Positions 23,832 through 35,300 of a DNA stretch of 64,000 nt are shown here, one piece after another. Position 1 is the first letter of the stretch. Every line of letters begins with the position of its first letter. Made by a program: the position numbers and the translations under genes. A model generated the notes under the pieces. The model saw only the letters and a list, made by a program, of their open reading frames with translations, ran no database searches and was not told where the DNA came from. The stretch is from Adenanthera pavonina (taxonomy: Eukaryota; Streptophyta; Magnoliopsida; Fabales; Fabaceae), in NCBI GenBank assembly GCA_026686845.1, contig JAIVEN010000014.1:31704001-31768000 (forward strand), read 5' to 3'.

Positions 23832-24458
23832 TTAGCGGCGACATTTAAAGGTCGCCACCGAAAGTCTTACTTTCAGTGGCGACATCAGTAAGTTGCCGCC
23901 GAAAGTTGAACTTTCGGCGGCAACTTCTTCAATCGCCGCTGAAAGTCAATCTTTCAGCGGTGACCTTTTTCAGTCGTCGCTGAAAGGCGAACTTTCAGCG
24001 GCGACTCGCTTGATAGCCGCTGAAAGATTGACTTTCAACGGCAACTTGCTCAATCGCCACTGAAAGTCAAACTTTCGGCGGCAACTTCTTCAATCGCTGC
24101 TGAAAGATTGACTTTCAGCGGCGACCTTTTTCAGTCGCTGCTGAAAGGCGAACTTTCAGCGGCGACTCGCTTGATCGCCGCTGAAAGACTGACTTTCAGC
24201 GGCAACTTGCTCAATCGCCGCTGAAAGTCGAACTTTCAGTGGCTTTTCACTTGATCGCCGCTGAAAGATTGACTTTCAGCGGCGACCTTTTTCAGTCGCC
24301 GCTGAAAGGCGAACTTTCAGCGGTGACTCGCTTGATCGCCGCTGAAAGTCAGACTTTCAGCGGTGACTGAAAAAGGTCACCGCTGAAAGTGTATTTTCAG
24401 CGGCGACTCTTTTAGTCGCCGCCGAAAGTCGTCACTGAAGATCTTTTTTTTTGTAGTG
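23832..24458 (+). repeat. Array of palindromic repeats ending in a second CACTA-type terminus
   Basis: About thirteen palindromic units, each a stem of GCCGCTGAAAG facing CTTTCAGCGGC around 3-6 bases, are spaced roughly 44 bp apart by short linkers of alternating type (CTTTTTCAGT, TCGCTTGAT, TTGCTCAAT). The array ends AAGATCTTTTTTTTTGTAGTG at 24,458, the complement of a CACTACAAAAA end. I read it as the subterminal region of a CACTA element unrelated to the one at 20,892. A matching CACTACAAAAA left end was not found in the window. Confidence 0.72.
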
Positions 24459-27400
24459 TGAAGTGAAGAATATATACATTATACAAATTTTGGTAATACA
24501 ACTTGTGCTAACTGACACGTGTTCTGTTACAAATTGTACTACTTAACTAGAGTTTACATACTAACTAAATTAGAGTTATCAAAAACTAACAAAACTTCCT
24601 GTTGTCCTTTGTTATTAACTCTGTTAATTGTCTCGCTGACTAGAGCAGTCTAGAAGGGATCCACAGCCGCCCAGAACGAATATCCACTGGAGACATCGGG
24701 GAGGCAGCTCTTTCTGGACTTCCGGTCCAGAGTAGACCCACTGCTTGGTACAGAAGTGATCGGAACAAAGCCGCCATGTCCACAAACGCAACTTAGCTAG
24801 AAAGCTGTACTCTATCTTGATGTCATAGCCCTCTCATATATATGTAGGTATTTATATATATAAGTAGTACGTATCAGTGATTGCTGTGTCAAAGTGTGTG
24901 TAGAAAGATAGAGAAGGAAGAGGAAACAGAAGGGAAGTGAGGGAACAGAAGAAGCAGAGATCTTTCAATCTTGTTTTGGTGCTATATATCTCATCAAACA
25001 TTACAGATTTAACAAAGAGAGTGAAAATTACAAGAGAAAATGGCAAGGTAGAAGGTTACAGTGAACAAATCAGGTAAGAAAAATAACTAATTAACAAACA
25101 TCCTCATGATCGATCGATCTTCCTCCCTTGCTTCAACGAATTTTCTTCTCTCATTTCCCTTAATCTTTCCCTCACTTCTTTGGCTTTCTTTCTTGCTCTC
25201 TGTTTCTTCTCTTCCACTTTTCTTCCCCTTTTAAGATGAATGCTTGGCAATATATGTAACATCAGATTTCCTTTCTTTGCCATGCCAATGCAAAAGAAAA
25301 ATGTGGCATTGCTCCCTTCGTAAATGGCTAAGCGAAGATTCCTTCAGATTTCAATTTCCGTGTGAGAGAGGTTAGGTGATGGGAATTAATGGTTGGTGCA
25401 CCTTGGAGGATATATATGATTGATATGCCACTTCCTCATTCATTCTTGCATACATATGATAGGAAATTAACGATGAAATAAGATTTTATCCTTGTTTAGC
25501 TGTTTCATTTTCTCCCTTCAAACTCTAAAGCACTCGTTTAATTTTCTGTACATGAGCTTTCAAACACTGCACTACAGGCAGATGATAATGTCCTTGGAAC
25601 AGTAGTACCTCATGAAGACCACAACACAACACACACATAAAAACAGATGTATAGTTAAAAAGGAAAACTGTGGCATTTGGGAATAGGAGAACGAAGAAGG
25701 AAAAGCTTTAACTTGGGGAGGTTTTGGGTACAAGAAGAAGCTGGGCACAATAATTGCTTTAGCTTCATTTACTGAACACAAGAACAGTAATTTCGACCTA
25801 CCTTACATTATTTATCGTCCGAAATTTGTTCATCAAAATAGTAGCCAGTCCCTTAAGAGATTGCCTCAAGTAAATAATTTATTACAAATTCAATGGTATG
25901 GGAAGCACATATATGGTGTCATTCTCCGCTTTTATATAGTTGGTCTTTAGCTATGAAATGATCTTGATGAAACCCAAAAACATGGGTATGGACTATATAA
26001 TTCGTTTTTTAAATTAAGTTCAGACATTTTAAAACTTTTTATTATTTTAATTATTCATTGTGTAATATTTTTTAAGTTTAAATCTGACCAAAATTTTATA
26101 ATATATAAAAAATTTTAAAAAACCGTTACACTTGTTTTCATGGAAAGAAGATGATTCATAATCAAGGGAACAAATAATTTAAACTCTTTGCCTGCCATTT
26201 TGCTTGACTTCATCCAATTTTGGAAGTAAATGATTAACTCTTGCACATGGCAAGGCAGTCACTGAGAAAAGCTAGAAACAGATATGCTTCACATGATAAA
26301 TAGAGTTATATAATCATTTTGTTTATCCAAGTGTTCAATTTGCTTCACTGTATGTCAAGTAGTTTCTCTTTCAGATCGAATATTTGCATTATGTTGTTCA
26401 CACATATATATTACGATATTTATGTCCATTCGGCCATCATCGTTTTTCATCATCCAAAACCATATTAAGTGGTAATTGATTAACAACAAATATGAAATAT
26501 GGAATAGTTTTGCCTTTTTTTTATGGAAATCATGGAAAGGATTGATTGAGGAGTAAATGGGTTAAATTAAGTAGGTGAGACGTTAATCCAGAAGTAAACT
26601 ATGGTTCTGAAAATATTATTAGAGAATATCAGCCCCAAACAAACTCTATTATTGGTTCTGTGACCCATTCGGAATGCTTCCTTTTCAAAAATTAATGGAT
26701 AGTAACTCATACTAGCTCATATCAAAATGGTAACCACACTGACTGAAGCTCATGGATGGCACCATCTCCAAGATCTTCTTTTACCCCACACAGTTGCCAG
26801 ATATGATAACATTTCGTTTTTTTTTTTCAAAAAAAATATTAATTATTGAAATTTTAATTTTTTTTGGGGACAAATACGGATTAATTATTAAAATAGAATA
26901 AGGTCAGGTGCACAGTAAGATGAAACGAATTGATAAAGTGGGGGAAGTATTCTGAGTCAAAATTACGATGTGCAGGGGTATGGTTTATGGGCAAAGTACT
27001 ATGATTTACCAGGGTCTGGGTTTTTAAACTATTAGATTTTAAGTTATTATTATAAGGCTGACCTAACCTAAAACTTGGGCGTTTGTGGGGTCCATTTCAC
27101 ATGCCACAAGATCAGCTCAAGCGAAAAAGAACTTCACAGAAGGACAGACCTTTCAACAATCCATACACCTTCCTTACCAATTTACCCATCAAATTTTCTC
27201 CTGCTTTGCTTAACCTATATTATATAAGCTCAATTCACAAATAGATCAGTTCAATTCAACAATATGTAGTGGAGTTCAGTTCACTGAATCAGACGCTATT
27301 CGTAGTCTGCCATACAGTAGAGTCCACTAATTAGTCATTTCTGAGACTTGGCAGCCAAATAGAGAAAACCCTAGCAGCAAAGCTCTGCATCACAAAACAT

Positions 27401-27673
27401 AAATGGCAATGACAGAGCTGGCGTATGTGACGGGTACGCTAATATATTATATATGTCCTTCAAACAGGAAGTGGAACCTCATAAAGACCACAACATAAAT
27501 AAATGTAATCCCTTAATTGATTCAAATGAACTTGAGATGGACGGTTATGGTTTGGTCATACGACTCAAGTTGTCCCCATAGATCCATGTAAGAGTGAATC
27601 CAAGGCTTCAGTGGTCGCCTTCACGTAATGTCTCTCTTATATAACACGTATTTATTTAATGTTAACATCAAAC

Positions 27674-27693
27674 CCCCCCCCACACACACACAG
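27674..27693. repeat. Simple repeat C(n)/(CA)n
   Basis: A run of C residues continues directly into a CA dinucleotide repeat. Confidence 0.85.
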
Positions 27694-28046
27694 TGTTTTA
27701 ATAGTGTTAATCGTTAAATGTAAAAAGCAATATGTCCATCAATGATGAAATATAAAATAAATGGCAATGGCTTTGCTGCTGGTTGTGTTTTTGGTAGCAT
27801 AATTTTGTTTGCAATGCTTCAATCAAAATTCCATACCCATCAACATATACCTAACCAAAGATAAGAACAATCTGAACCAAAGACACAATGTGACAAATGG
27901 AGCTAAGAACAAGGCCACATTCGATAGAAATCAAAATCCCATTCTTCAAATCAATTCATTAACTCCATTTTAATTACGAGATATGATGCTAAGCTAGAAA
28001 GGTGTAATTTTGCTTCTTCTTCCTTCCCTTTCTGATGTTCTTCTAC

Positions 28047-28070
28047 TCTCTCTCTCTCTCTCTCTCTCTG
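28047..28070. repeat. Simple repeat (CT)n
   Basis: About twelve uninterrupted CT dinucleotides. Confidence 0.9.
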
Positions 28071-29197
28071 TGGTCCACTGCAAACAACAAATAAAATAAA
28101 ATTTAAATAAAAAGATAGACCTTTAATATTAATTTTGAATAGCTTAAATCTCATTTTTAGAAAACAACAATAACCTACAGCAATTAAAAAGCTGGACCTA
28201 TGATGTTGAATTTGTTATAAGAAAGTAGCAATTTAGTAAAAATAAATTATTAATGATAATAAATTTGTTTAAAATATATTTATGAATAAAGGGTCAATTC
28301 TTTTTGCCAAAATAATGGATCAATTAGAACTTAGATTTTCACCTTGAAATTTTATGAAGTATATATATGATTATATAAATTAGAAAAGTCTGTATTATAC
28401 AATTTTAAATAACTATACAAATTAACTTAAAAATTGTCCATTTCCGTTACCTACTCCAAATAAAAATATCCAAGATTCTCAACTCTTCATTCATATCAAG
28501 CCTGCCACCAAATGCATAAGTTGGGGAAGATATATTGTAACAACCCCCATTATAGTGTCTTGGACATAGTACCAAGCTAATGATAAGTGTACCTGTTAAT
28601 TTGTATAGCATCAGAGGGACCAAAACCGGAGATAATACTAAAAGAGGATCAGACTTAAGGAAAAGAGACAGAAGCCTCTTACACTGTGGCGAAGAGCAGA
28701 GGATTTCAATTTTCTTTTTTTACAATAAAGGCTCACACCACAACTCCAATCACAAAATTTGTTTAAATTAGACATAATACAGTCTGCAAAAAAGAAAGAA
28801 ATTGAAGGAGAGGAGAAGAGGCTTTGCTAGGGCTTGCATTTTCTAGCTTTGGGGGTTGATTTCTAGATTTGTGGCTTGAATCTTGGTTGGTAAGTGGTTT
28901 TCCCACTCCTCTCCTCTCTTTTCTCATGGTTTTGGTTGAGATCCATGGGAGTATTGGAGAATTCAACTTGATTGATATTTCTACTAGTTGAAATTATTGT
29001 AAATGTGTTATTTATGTATTGTGTAGCTTTCTCAAGTCTTGGGTGAAGGATTTTGAGTGATTGTGTGAAGTGGTTTATGAGTAGATAAGTAGTTGGTATC
29101 TTGGTTTCATTGGACTTCAAGTGTGGGATATTGGTTTGATCTATATCAAAGGTTATGTTTTGTAGTAATGTGTGTGTGTAATGAATTATGTAGGGTG

Positions 29198-29636
29198 TGT
29201 AATGTCCGGCCGCTATTCAGGATTTACGACTATCCCCACAGACCAACACAAGCCTTTTCGATGTGCTTTGTCCTCACTCACACACCTCCTTCCCAGGAGG
29301 TCACCCATCCCACAATTACTCCAGGTCAAGCACGCTTAACTGAGGAGTTCTTTAGGGATAGGCTACCGAAAAGGTAGGCGCACCTTATTGGTATAGGTAG
29401 TACCTATCAATTCCTTTAAGCTATCATTAACCGTATAGTCCCATACCTATACAGTCTCTGGATCCCTCTCGTTCTGGTATGTATTCGATTCATTCATATG
29501 CCCCTCCCGCTTAGAAGCCTGCCAGGAGCCTTTCCTTGTCGGTGCCTCATTACTTCCTCCTCATTACTTTATCTGAAGCCCCACTATTCTTGCACCGACG
29601 ATCGCTCCCCGCCCTCGTCAGCGCCCGGATGTCACA
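29198..29636 (-). mobile_element. Cassandra-type TRIM solo LTR carrying a 5S rRNA sequence, duplication GGGTG
   Basis: This 439-bp unit, on the minus strand, starts TGTGACATCCGGGCGCTGAC and ends GCGGCCGGACATTACA. GGGTG flanks it on both sides (29,193-29,197; 29,637-29,641). Its second half contains a 5S-like segment (next entry). Cassandra elements are short non-autonomous LTR retrotransposons of vascular plants whose LTRs contain 5S rRNA; size, ends and 5S position all fit. There is no internal region, so this is a recombination-derived solo LTR. It is inserted in a family C repeat and is therefore younger than it. Confidence 0.93.
29270..29388 (-). rRNA. 5S rRNA-derived region inside the Cassandra LTR
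   Basis: On the minus strand AACTCCTCAGTTAAGCGTGC and, 30 bases on, GGATGGGTGACCTCCTGGGA match the A-box and C-box parts of plant 5S rRNA. The standard GGGCGAGAGTAGTACTAG between them is changed, and the 5' third is poorly conserved. It is a transposon-borne 5S derivative, not a gene of the ribosomal 5S array. The internal polymerase III promoter boxes look largely intact. Confidence 0.85.
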
Positions 29637-31404
29637 GGGTGTGCCTTGTTTTGTAGAAGTGACTATGTTCTAAGAAGATGTTTAGAAGTAGTAAACTCTT
29701 TGATAAGTGGTACTTTGATGTATAAAGAATTTATTGATCAGTATATGTAAAGGCTTGATACTTTAATATGATTGTTTTTAGGTCTTTGGAGTTGTATTGA
29801 GCTAGTATGACGAGACCAGCAATGTGAATTGACTTGGAACACCTCCTCTCTTGTGTGTTGTAGTTGGTGACCTAGCGACCCACCATGTTGCCATGCGGAT
29901 TTGGATAACATGAGGTAACCAAGGTGTATGTTTTATGTAATATAGATTTCATATTAATATATATATATATGTATGTTCATTTCTTTCATATCAAGATATG
30001 TCCAACACATGGCTAGTTATGGAAATGGTAATCTCTTTCCTTGTCTTATGTATGTGGTTCATGTGATTATATATTGACTTGTAATATGTGATATCTTAGC
30101 ATCCCCATTATTGAGATAGAATGTACTATGGCAATGATAATGATTAGAATATATTCATGTGTGCATAGAATATGACAGCATGAGAAGCATCTACTTTAGT
30201 ATGCATGATAACATTGGTTGGTTTGGGTGATGATGTATATAATATCACGTGACATGCCGATCCACTCGTGGAACTAGGAGACCTTATGTCCAAGTGGTGA
30301 GGTTAATATATGTATATTTCTACCACTAAATCCTCTTCCTATGGCTAGGAGAGCCTGGTGATAGTGGATTAGAGATGCACCTTCTCTAAATCACTACCAA
30401 TTCGGGTGGTTCAGGGGAACGATAACCACAATCCAATCATTAGTGTGGCCTTTAGCTAGGTCATACTAGTGAGCAAAGAGTTTAGTTATGTCCTAGAATT
30501 AGTCTTCATTGGTTGTTAGAAGGGAATCACTTGTTGGGTATACCTTGTGATGGTAACTAGCCAGTGGTTCTAACTGTGTATGTTGGGGGACATTCATTTG
30601 CATTACATTTGCATCACATCTCATTGCATGTATATATATTTCTTGGTTATGTGTAGTTACTATAGTTTCCTTAGTTACTAGGACGCTTACCTCACCTCTT
30701 ATGGGAAAAACATTTGTAAGAATGAGACCTAGCTCTAGCAAGTAGTAGCAGAGACAAATAAGTCCCCTTAGAGACATATGAGATACCGGAGTACTCATAC
30801 TGGTATGTGTCACACATGTTATATTTAGTATTGTGCCAAGTGTGGGGCACTACTTGATGCCATATGTAATTGTTTTGTATGTGTTTCCTAGAGACTATCT
30901 GTTTATTCTTGTCTCACATGTATTACTTATGTGACTTTGACTTCAAGATTGAATGAGGCTATCTAACTTTAGAGGTGTATGATGGTTCAATGTGTGATTG
31001 TGTGTATGTTTAAGATGGTAGTCTCAATCCTCTTGTCGTTGTTGTATGGATTATTAAAGTGGTTGTTCTGGTATGTTGAGGTTTGTGGCCCTTTGTCATC
31101 ATAGTGAGATTGGCCCCTAGGCAATGGGTGGCCCATATGTGTTTTTATGAATGTGAGTGGTTTATGTGTTCGGACCTGGGATTTGATTAGTTATGGAGAA
31201 AAATGGTATGTTGCCTAGTAGGGGTCAAAACCCAAGAGTATGGATTTCTTGGAGTGCTACCTCCTTCAACAATGTCCTTATGTTGTTTGTGACCTTCTGG
31301 AAAAATGTTTAGTAACTTAAAGGTCAATGGATTGTGTTTAGGTAGTGTTAATGATGAGTTTTAGTCCAAAAGTGACCATTTCGATCATGAGTGTCTGAAT
31401 TCTC

Positions 31405-31923
31405 TGTAATACCCTAAAGCCAAAATCCCATATCACTATTAAGAATGCAAGGTTGTGCCAAGGAGACAAAACAGGGGGCACCATTGTGCATGATGCAAGG
31501 CATCACAGTGAGAGAGTGTGTTAGACAAATAGGGGATAAAAATAGAATGGCATGGCGCCATGGTGCCAAATACTGATACAATATAAGCGATTTACTAATT
31601 TTCTTAATGAACATTTTATCTACATAGCTTCTTACTTCAATCTCCAATTGATCTGATTCCAACTCTTACAGGTCACTATACTCCCACTCAACTATAAATG
31701 CTAGTCACATTACGATAAGTTCACCACGGTGTAGGCCTTTAGTGCCTCAAAAAATTTTGAAGTTCCTCTGCTATCTTGCCATGGCGCCCCTATACTTCAC
31801 TGTGGTGTGATATGCTTCTACCTTTATTTTGAAGCTTTGCCCCACTTTGTGTTCCCTCTTCCGGTCTTAGTCTCTTCTATGGATCATATACATGTCCAGC
31901 ATAATTACATGTGTGTTGTTACA
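31405..31923 (-). mobile_element. Solo LTR, family E (about 520 bp), duplication TTCTC
   Basis: On the minus strand it begins TGTAACAACACACATG and ends TTAGGGTATTACA; TTCTC flanks both sides (31,400-31,404; 31,924-31,928). It contains GGCGCCATGG-type palindromic words. Its two ends resemble the start of copy 1 and the end of copy 2 of family C, so E may be a short form of C. A caution: the right-hand TTCTC is also the complement of the purine tract GGGGAGAA that precedes such LTRs. Confidence 0.72.
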
Positions 31924-32397
31924 TTCTCCCCATCTTTTAAAAATTTCATCCTCAAAATTTAGAGATAATTACCTCTTGCACAACCATGAGTAATTTCCTT
32001 TAATCCTTTTATTCCCCTAACAACTTGCTTGATATGGAACTTCCATGGTACCATTCACTAACCATATAGCTCATTCCTTCAGTTGTTTCACTTTAAGATT
32101 CACCATCCTTTGTAACTTACTTCACCCATCAAGTCAACCGTAGTCAAATTTCATTTTGTTCCGTTAACTTTGATTAGATTGGGAGAGGATTCCCTTGTAA
32201 AGTCACATAGAGTGGTTTATACCTTCCTATTTGGTTAAATGATACACCAATTAGAGCACCGCTGATTCCATCTCACCATGGGCTGGTGGAGGAAACCCTC
32301 ACACCTCATGGTGAGCTTCCTAGTCAAGAATGATTTTTCAACATCAATGGTCGGATTAATCTTCAATGACACACCCAACACATTGTCAATCTTCAAC
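31924..32397 (-). other. Possible antisense tail of a Ty3/gypsy polyprotein
   Basis: On the minus strand the 31,925-31,970 segment reads FEDEIFKR then ends in a GGGGAGAA purine tract. This recalls the FEDE(I/F)..KG-type end of many plant gypsy polyproteins just before the 3' LTR. The rest of the interval shows no recognisable motif. Confidence 0.3.
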
Positions 32398-35300
32398 TGC
32401 AACACCATAACTTATGACCATATTACTCATATATTGGACCTTACTATGACTCATTGATCATATTTAAAAACTTGAATCACATGATAGGTTAAGATAAAAA
32501 AAAGTTTCTTTTCCTAGGTTACTATTCATTCAGTAAACCCTTTTTCCCAAGAGAATTTTGAAAATTCATAATTAATTATAGAAAAATCGTATTAAGATAA
32601 TTCAAGTCTTCAAAAATAACAAATATGAAACAGTATGTTAGTCATGCCAATTGGTATAGTTTATTACATGAAATTCACTGTTGAAATGATTATTTTTTCT
32701 CTCTTTTGGGATTTTGGCCATAAATTTAAAAATTCATAACTAACTATATTCAGAGACAAATCATGCATTCTTTATGTTATTGGAAATTTCTACATGTCTT
32801 CTTTACAACCATATTTTTCTTGTATATTTATTTAACTTATATAGGGCATGATTTCAACTTAAATCACTAAGGATTAGAACCTTACTCTTACTGGAATACT
32901 TTGAGGAAAACATATATAACTCTTATTGCATAGCTCCAGTTACTCTTAAATTAGTGGCATATTAAACTTCAAAAATATCTATTTTCATGCATGTAAACTA
33001 CTAAATTTTTGGAGTTCTACATGATTTTATACTGCCTTTTAAAATAAAAGATACTTGCAGTAAAATTTATAGTTTTCACATTACTGTTCAATTTTGACCC
33101 ACAATTTAAAAAATACACTATAAATCGTACACATGGCCAATTTGAGTGTTCTTTGGCTTCTTTTAAAAATTGTTCTGTCTACTTTCAGAGCATATGTAAT
33201 ACTTATATTGATTGTATTGGAGATTGTACCCTAGGCCAATCATTGTATTATAAATATTATTCTTTATTATGAAAAAGAAGGTGTTTTTTCTTACATTATT
33301 ATATTGTTTGCATGTTTTCTTTATAAAAATATCCTTGGATAAATTATTTTATCATAAATGTCCCTAGTCAATCATCTTTGTGGGAAAAATGATGAACTAA
33401 GGCTATTATGATTTTGATTGATAATTATGTATAAAGATACAAATCAAAATCATAAGCTCCTGTTAGAGAATAGGCGTTGGATCGACCTGTTATGAGATAG
33501 CTACATAAATCAAGTCATAAACATATCTCATATATAACCATATCATTAAGCCCTCAAACCTGAAATCATTATGGCTTCCTACATGAAGAACACTATACTT
33601 TGGCATAGTCAAAAGTCACCTTTAATTGGAAGATCATAAAGGCTATGATCGGGTATAATGGAACTCGTGTGGAGGAAGATGAATGGTCAAGATGGAATTC
33701 GTCCTTCTAATTAATGGAGAGATATATCTAGGCCCCTCGATGACTGAGACTGAGAAATGTATGGCCATGCTAGAATGGAAGAGTTTCCATTTGTTCTGTC
33801 AGTTTGCTTGGAGATCGAGAAAGTGATAATTGAGTAACATGAGGATAATGTTTCCATGCCTCATACTTAACTTATATAACATGAGACAAAAGGGATGTGA
33901 ACTGGTTATATGATAGGTTACATTGAATCTCCGATCTCATATGATTTAGGTAGTCTCAATGTCTTGCTAGAGGTCACTTATAACTTGTGGGTTCAATGGT
34001 GTTATTAGCCCACTGCTAACATCATATGAGACTAAAGGGTCGCATATAAGAATGGGCCAACTAGAGCTACAATGTCCAGATCCATTGAATCTAAAATGTG
34101 TCTAGATTCAATGAATTTAATATTCAATTTAGGGTGATAGAATTATATATATATTTGATATATATATTAAAATTCGAAATATATATTTGATATATTATAT
34201 ATTTGATATATATTATTTAAAAATATATATATTGCTCAAATTAATTCAAATGAATTAGTTTTAAATTTAATTCTATATGATATATTTAAATTTAGACTAA
34301 TGTCATAATCTAAATTTGATTTAGATTTGATTCTAAATTTGAATTTAAACTAATAATCTACATTTGATTTATATAATAAATTAAATCTAGATTTGATTCT
34401 GGATGAAGATTAGATAGTTAATTTAAATTTAATCTATTAGATAGATTTAAATTCAAACTAATCTATTTAATTAATATTTGATTTAGTTTAAATTATTAAT
34501 TTAAATTAAACAAATATAAAATCCTATCTATATATTGATATAAACTAGGGTACAAAAAATACTTTTTGAATCACCCTAAAGAGAGAGCGGCCTTATACAC
34601 AGAAAGTGAGACTGTATGGATAAACGATGAACATCAGCTATACGGACGAACAACGTACAGACATATGAATATCATAACCAAAGGTGCTAGTATGCCATTC
34701 GAGTTGAACTCACTGTTTGTGTGGATACCAGTAGAGGGAGCTGACCAGCCACGTTAGTTCTTGGGGTCTGACAAAACGTAAAAAGAACTATAAGGGATAC
34801 ACCGAAGGTAATTTTTTTTCTACATCTCAATTTAAACAACGTTGATGGATCCATGGGAGGGAATTTCTTGTTAGTTTTTCCGCTGCGTGTCTATTGAAAT
34901 TCCCAATAGATTGCTCTATTTAAAATAAAGTAACTCTATTTATTTTATAACTAGTCATTTTGGACAACTTTAATTTTTAAGCTTCAAAACCATCATTATA
35001 CACTATATACGTGCTTCATACTTGTCCAAATCACACTTATAACATTATAAAAGGACATAAAAGAACATGATTACAGGGATACAAGGCCTCATAAGTTCTC
35101 ATGTAATTTTTATACAAATTGCTAGATATAAAATGTCATAACTTTCTAACAAGACATACTTCTTAATCTTCTTCATTCTTCTTGCTTTATCCTTAGATTC
35201 CTCCATGACATTGCCCTAGCATGGTTAGTGTTTGGGATGGTGAGATTTTGGGAAAATCTTAATTGCAAGTCACATTTTATGTAATTAAGTCAATCATTTC

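Larger units (their letters stand above)
24459..28535. other. Intergenic region with simple repeats, no recognised gene
   Basis: About 4 kb without a supported gene. It contains a pyrimidine-rich tract (25,130-25,230), a C8 plus (CA)n run at 27,674-27,693 and a (CT)n run at about 28,047-28,070. A 45-bp motif ending CCTCAT(G/A)AAGACCACAACA occurs twice, near 25,590 and 27,460. A leader-like segment with ATATTATATAAG at 27,218 and an ATG at 27,402 opens only a 20-odd-codon frame. Confidence 0.5.
28536..31404 (+). repeat. Family C LTR-like repeat, copy 1 (interrupted)
   Basis: It begins TGTAACAACCCCC. The 30,240-30,540 segment, with GGCTAGGAGAGCC and AAATCACTACCAATTC, recurs at 48,150-48,470 in the same orientation and at 45,690-45,980 in reverse. 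Terminal TGTAAC and the partner copies' GTTACA ends suggest a long LTR, probably of a Ty3/gypsy element. It is interrupted by a Cassandra solo LTR at 29,198, and its 3' end is displaced by the reverse LTR at 31,405. No coding was recognised. Confidence 0.6.

Noticed and set aside
23832..24440. CRISPR-like array of regularly spaced palindromes
   Set aside because: The window is plant nuclear DNA, spacers are not unique but repeat in type, and the block ends in a CACTA terminus.
25564..25580. CACTACAGGCAGATG as the left end of the second CACTA
   Set aside because: It is on the wrong side and in the wrong orientation relative to the terminus at 24,458, and lacks the A-run and palindromic repeats.
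27402..27470. Start of a host gene at ATGGCAATGACAGAG after a TATA-like and leader-like segment
   Set aside because: The frame closes after about 22 codons and no downstream exon could be recognised; kept only as unassigned sequence.
29270..29388. Functional 5S rRNA gene
   Set aside because: It is single, diverged in the 5' third and middle, and lies inside an LTR-like unit flanked by a target duplication.
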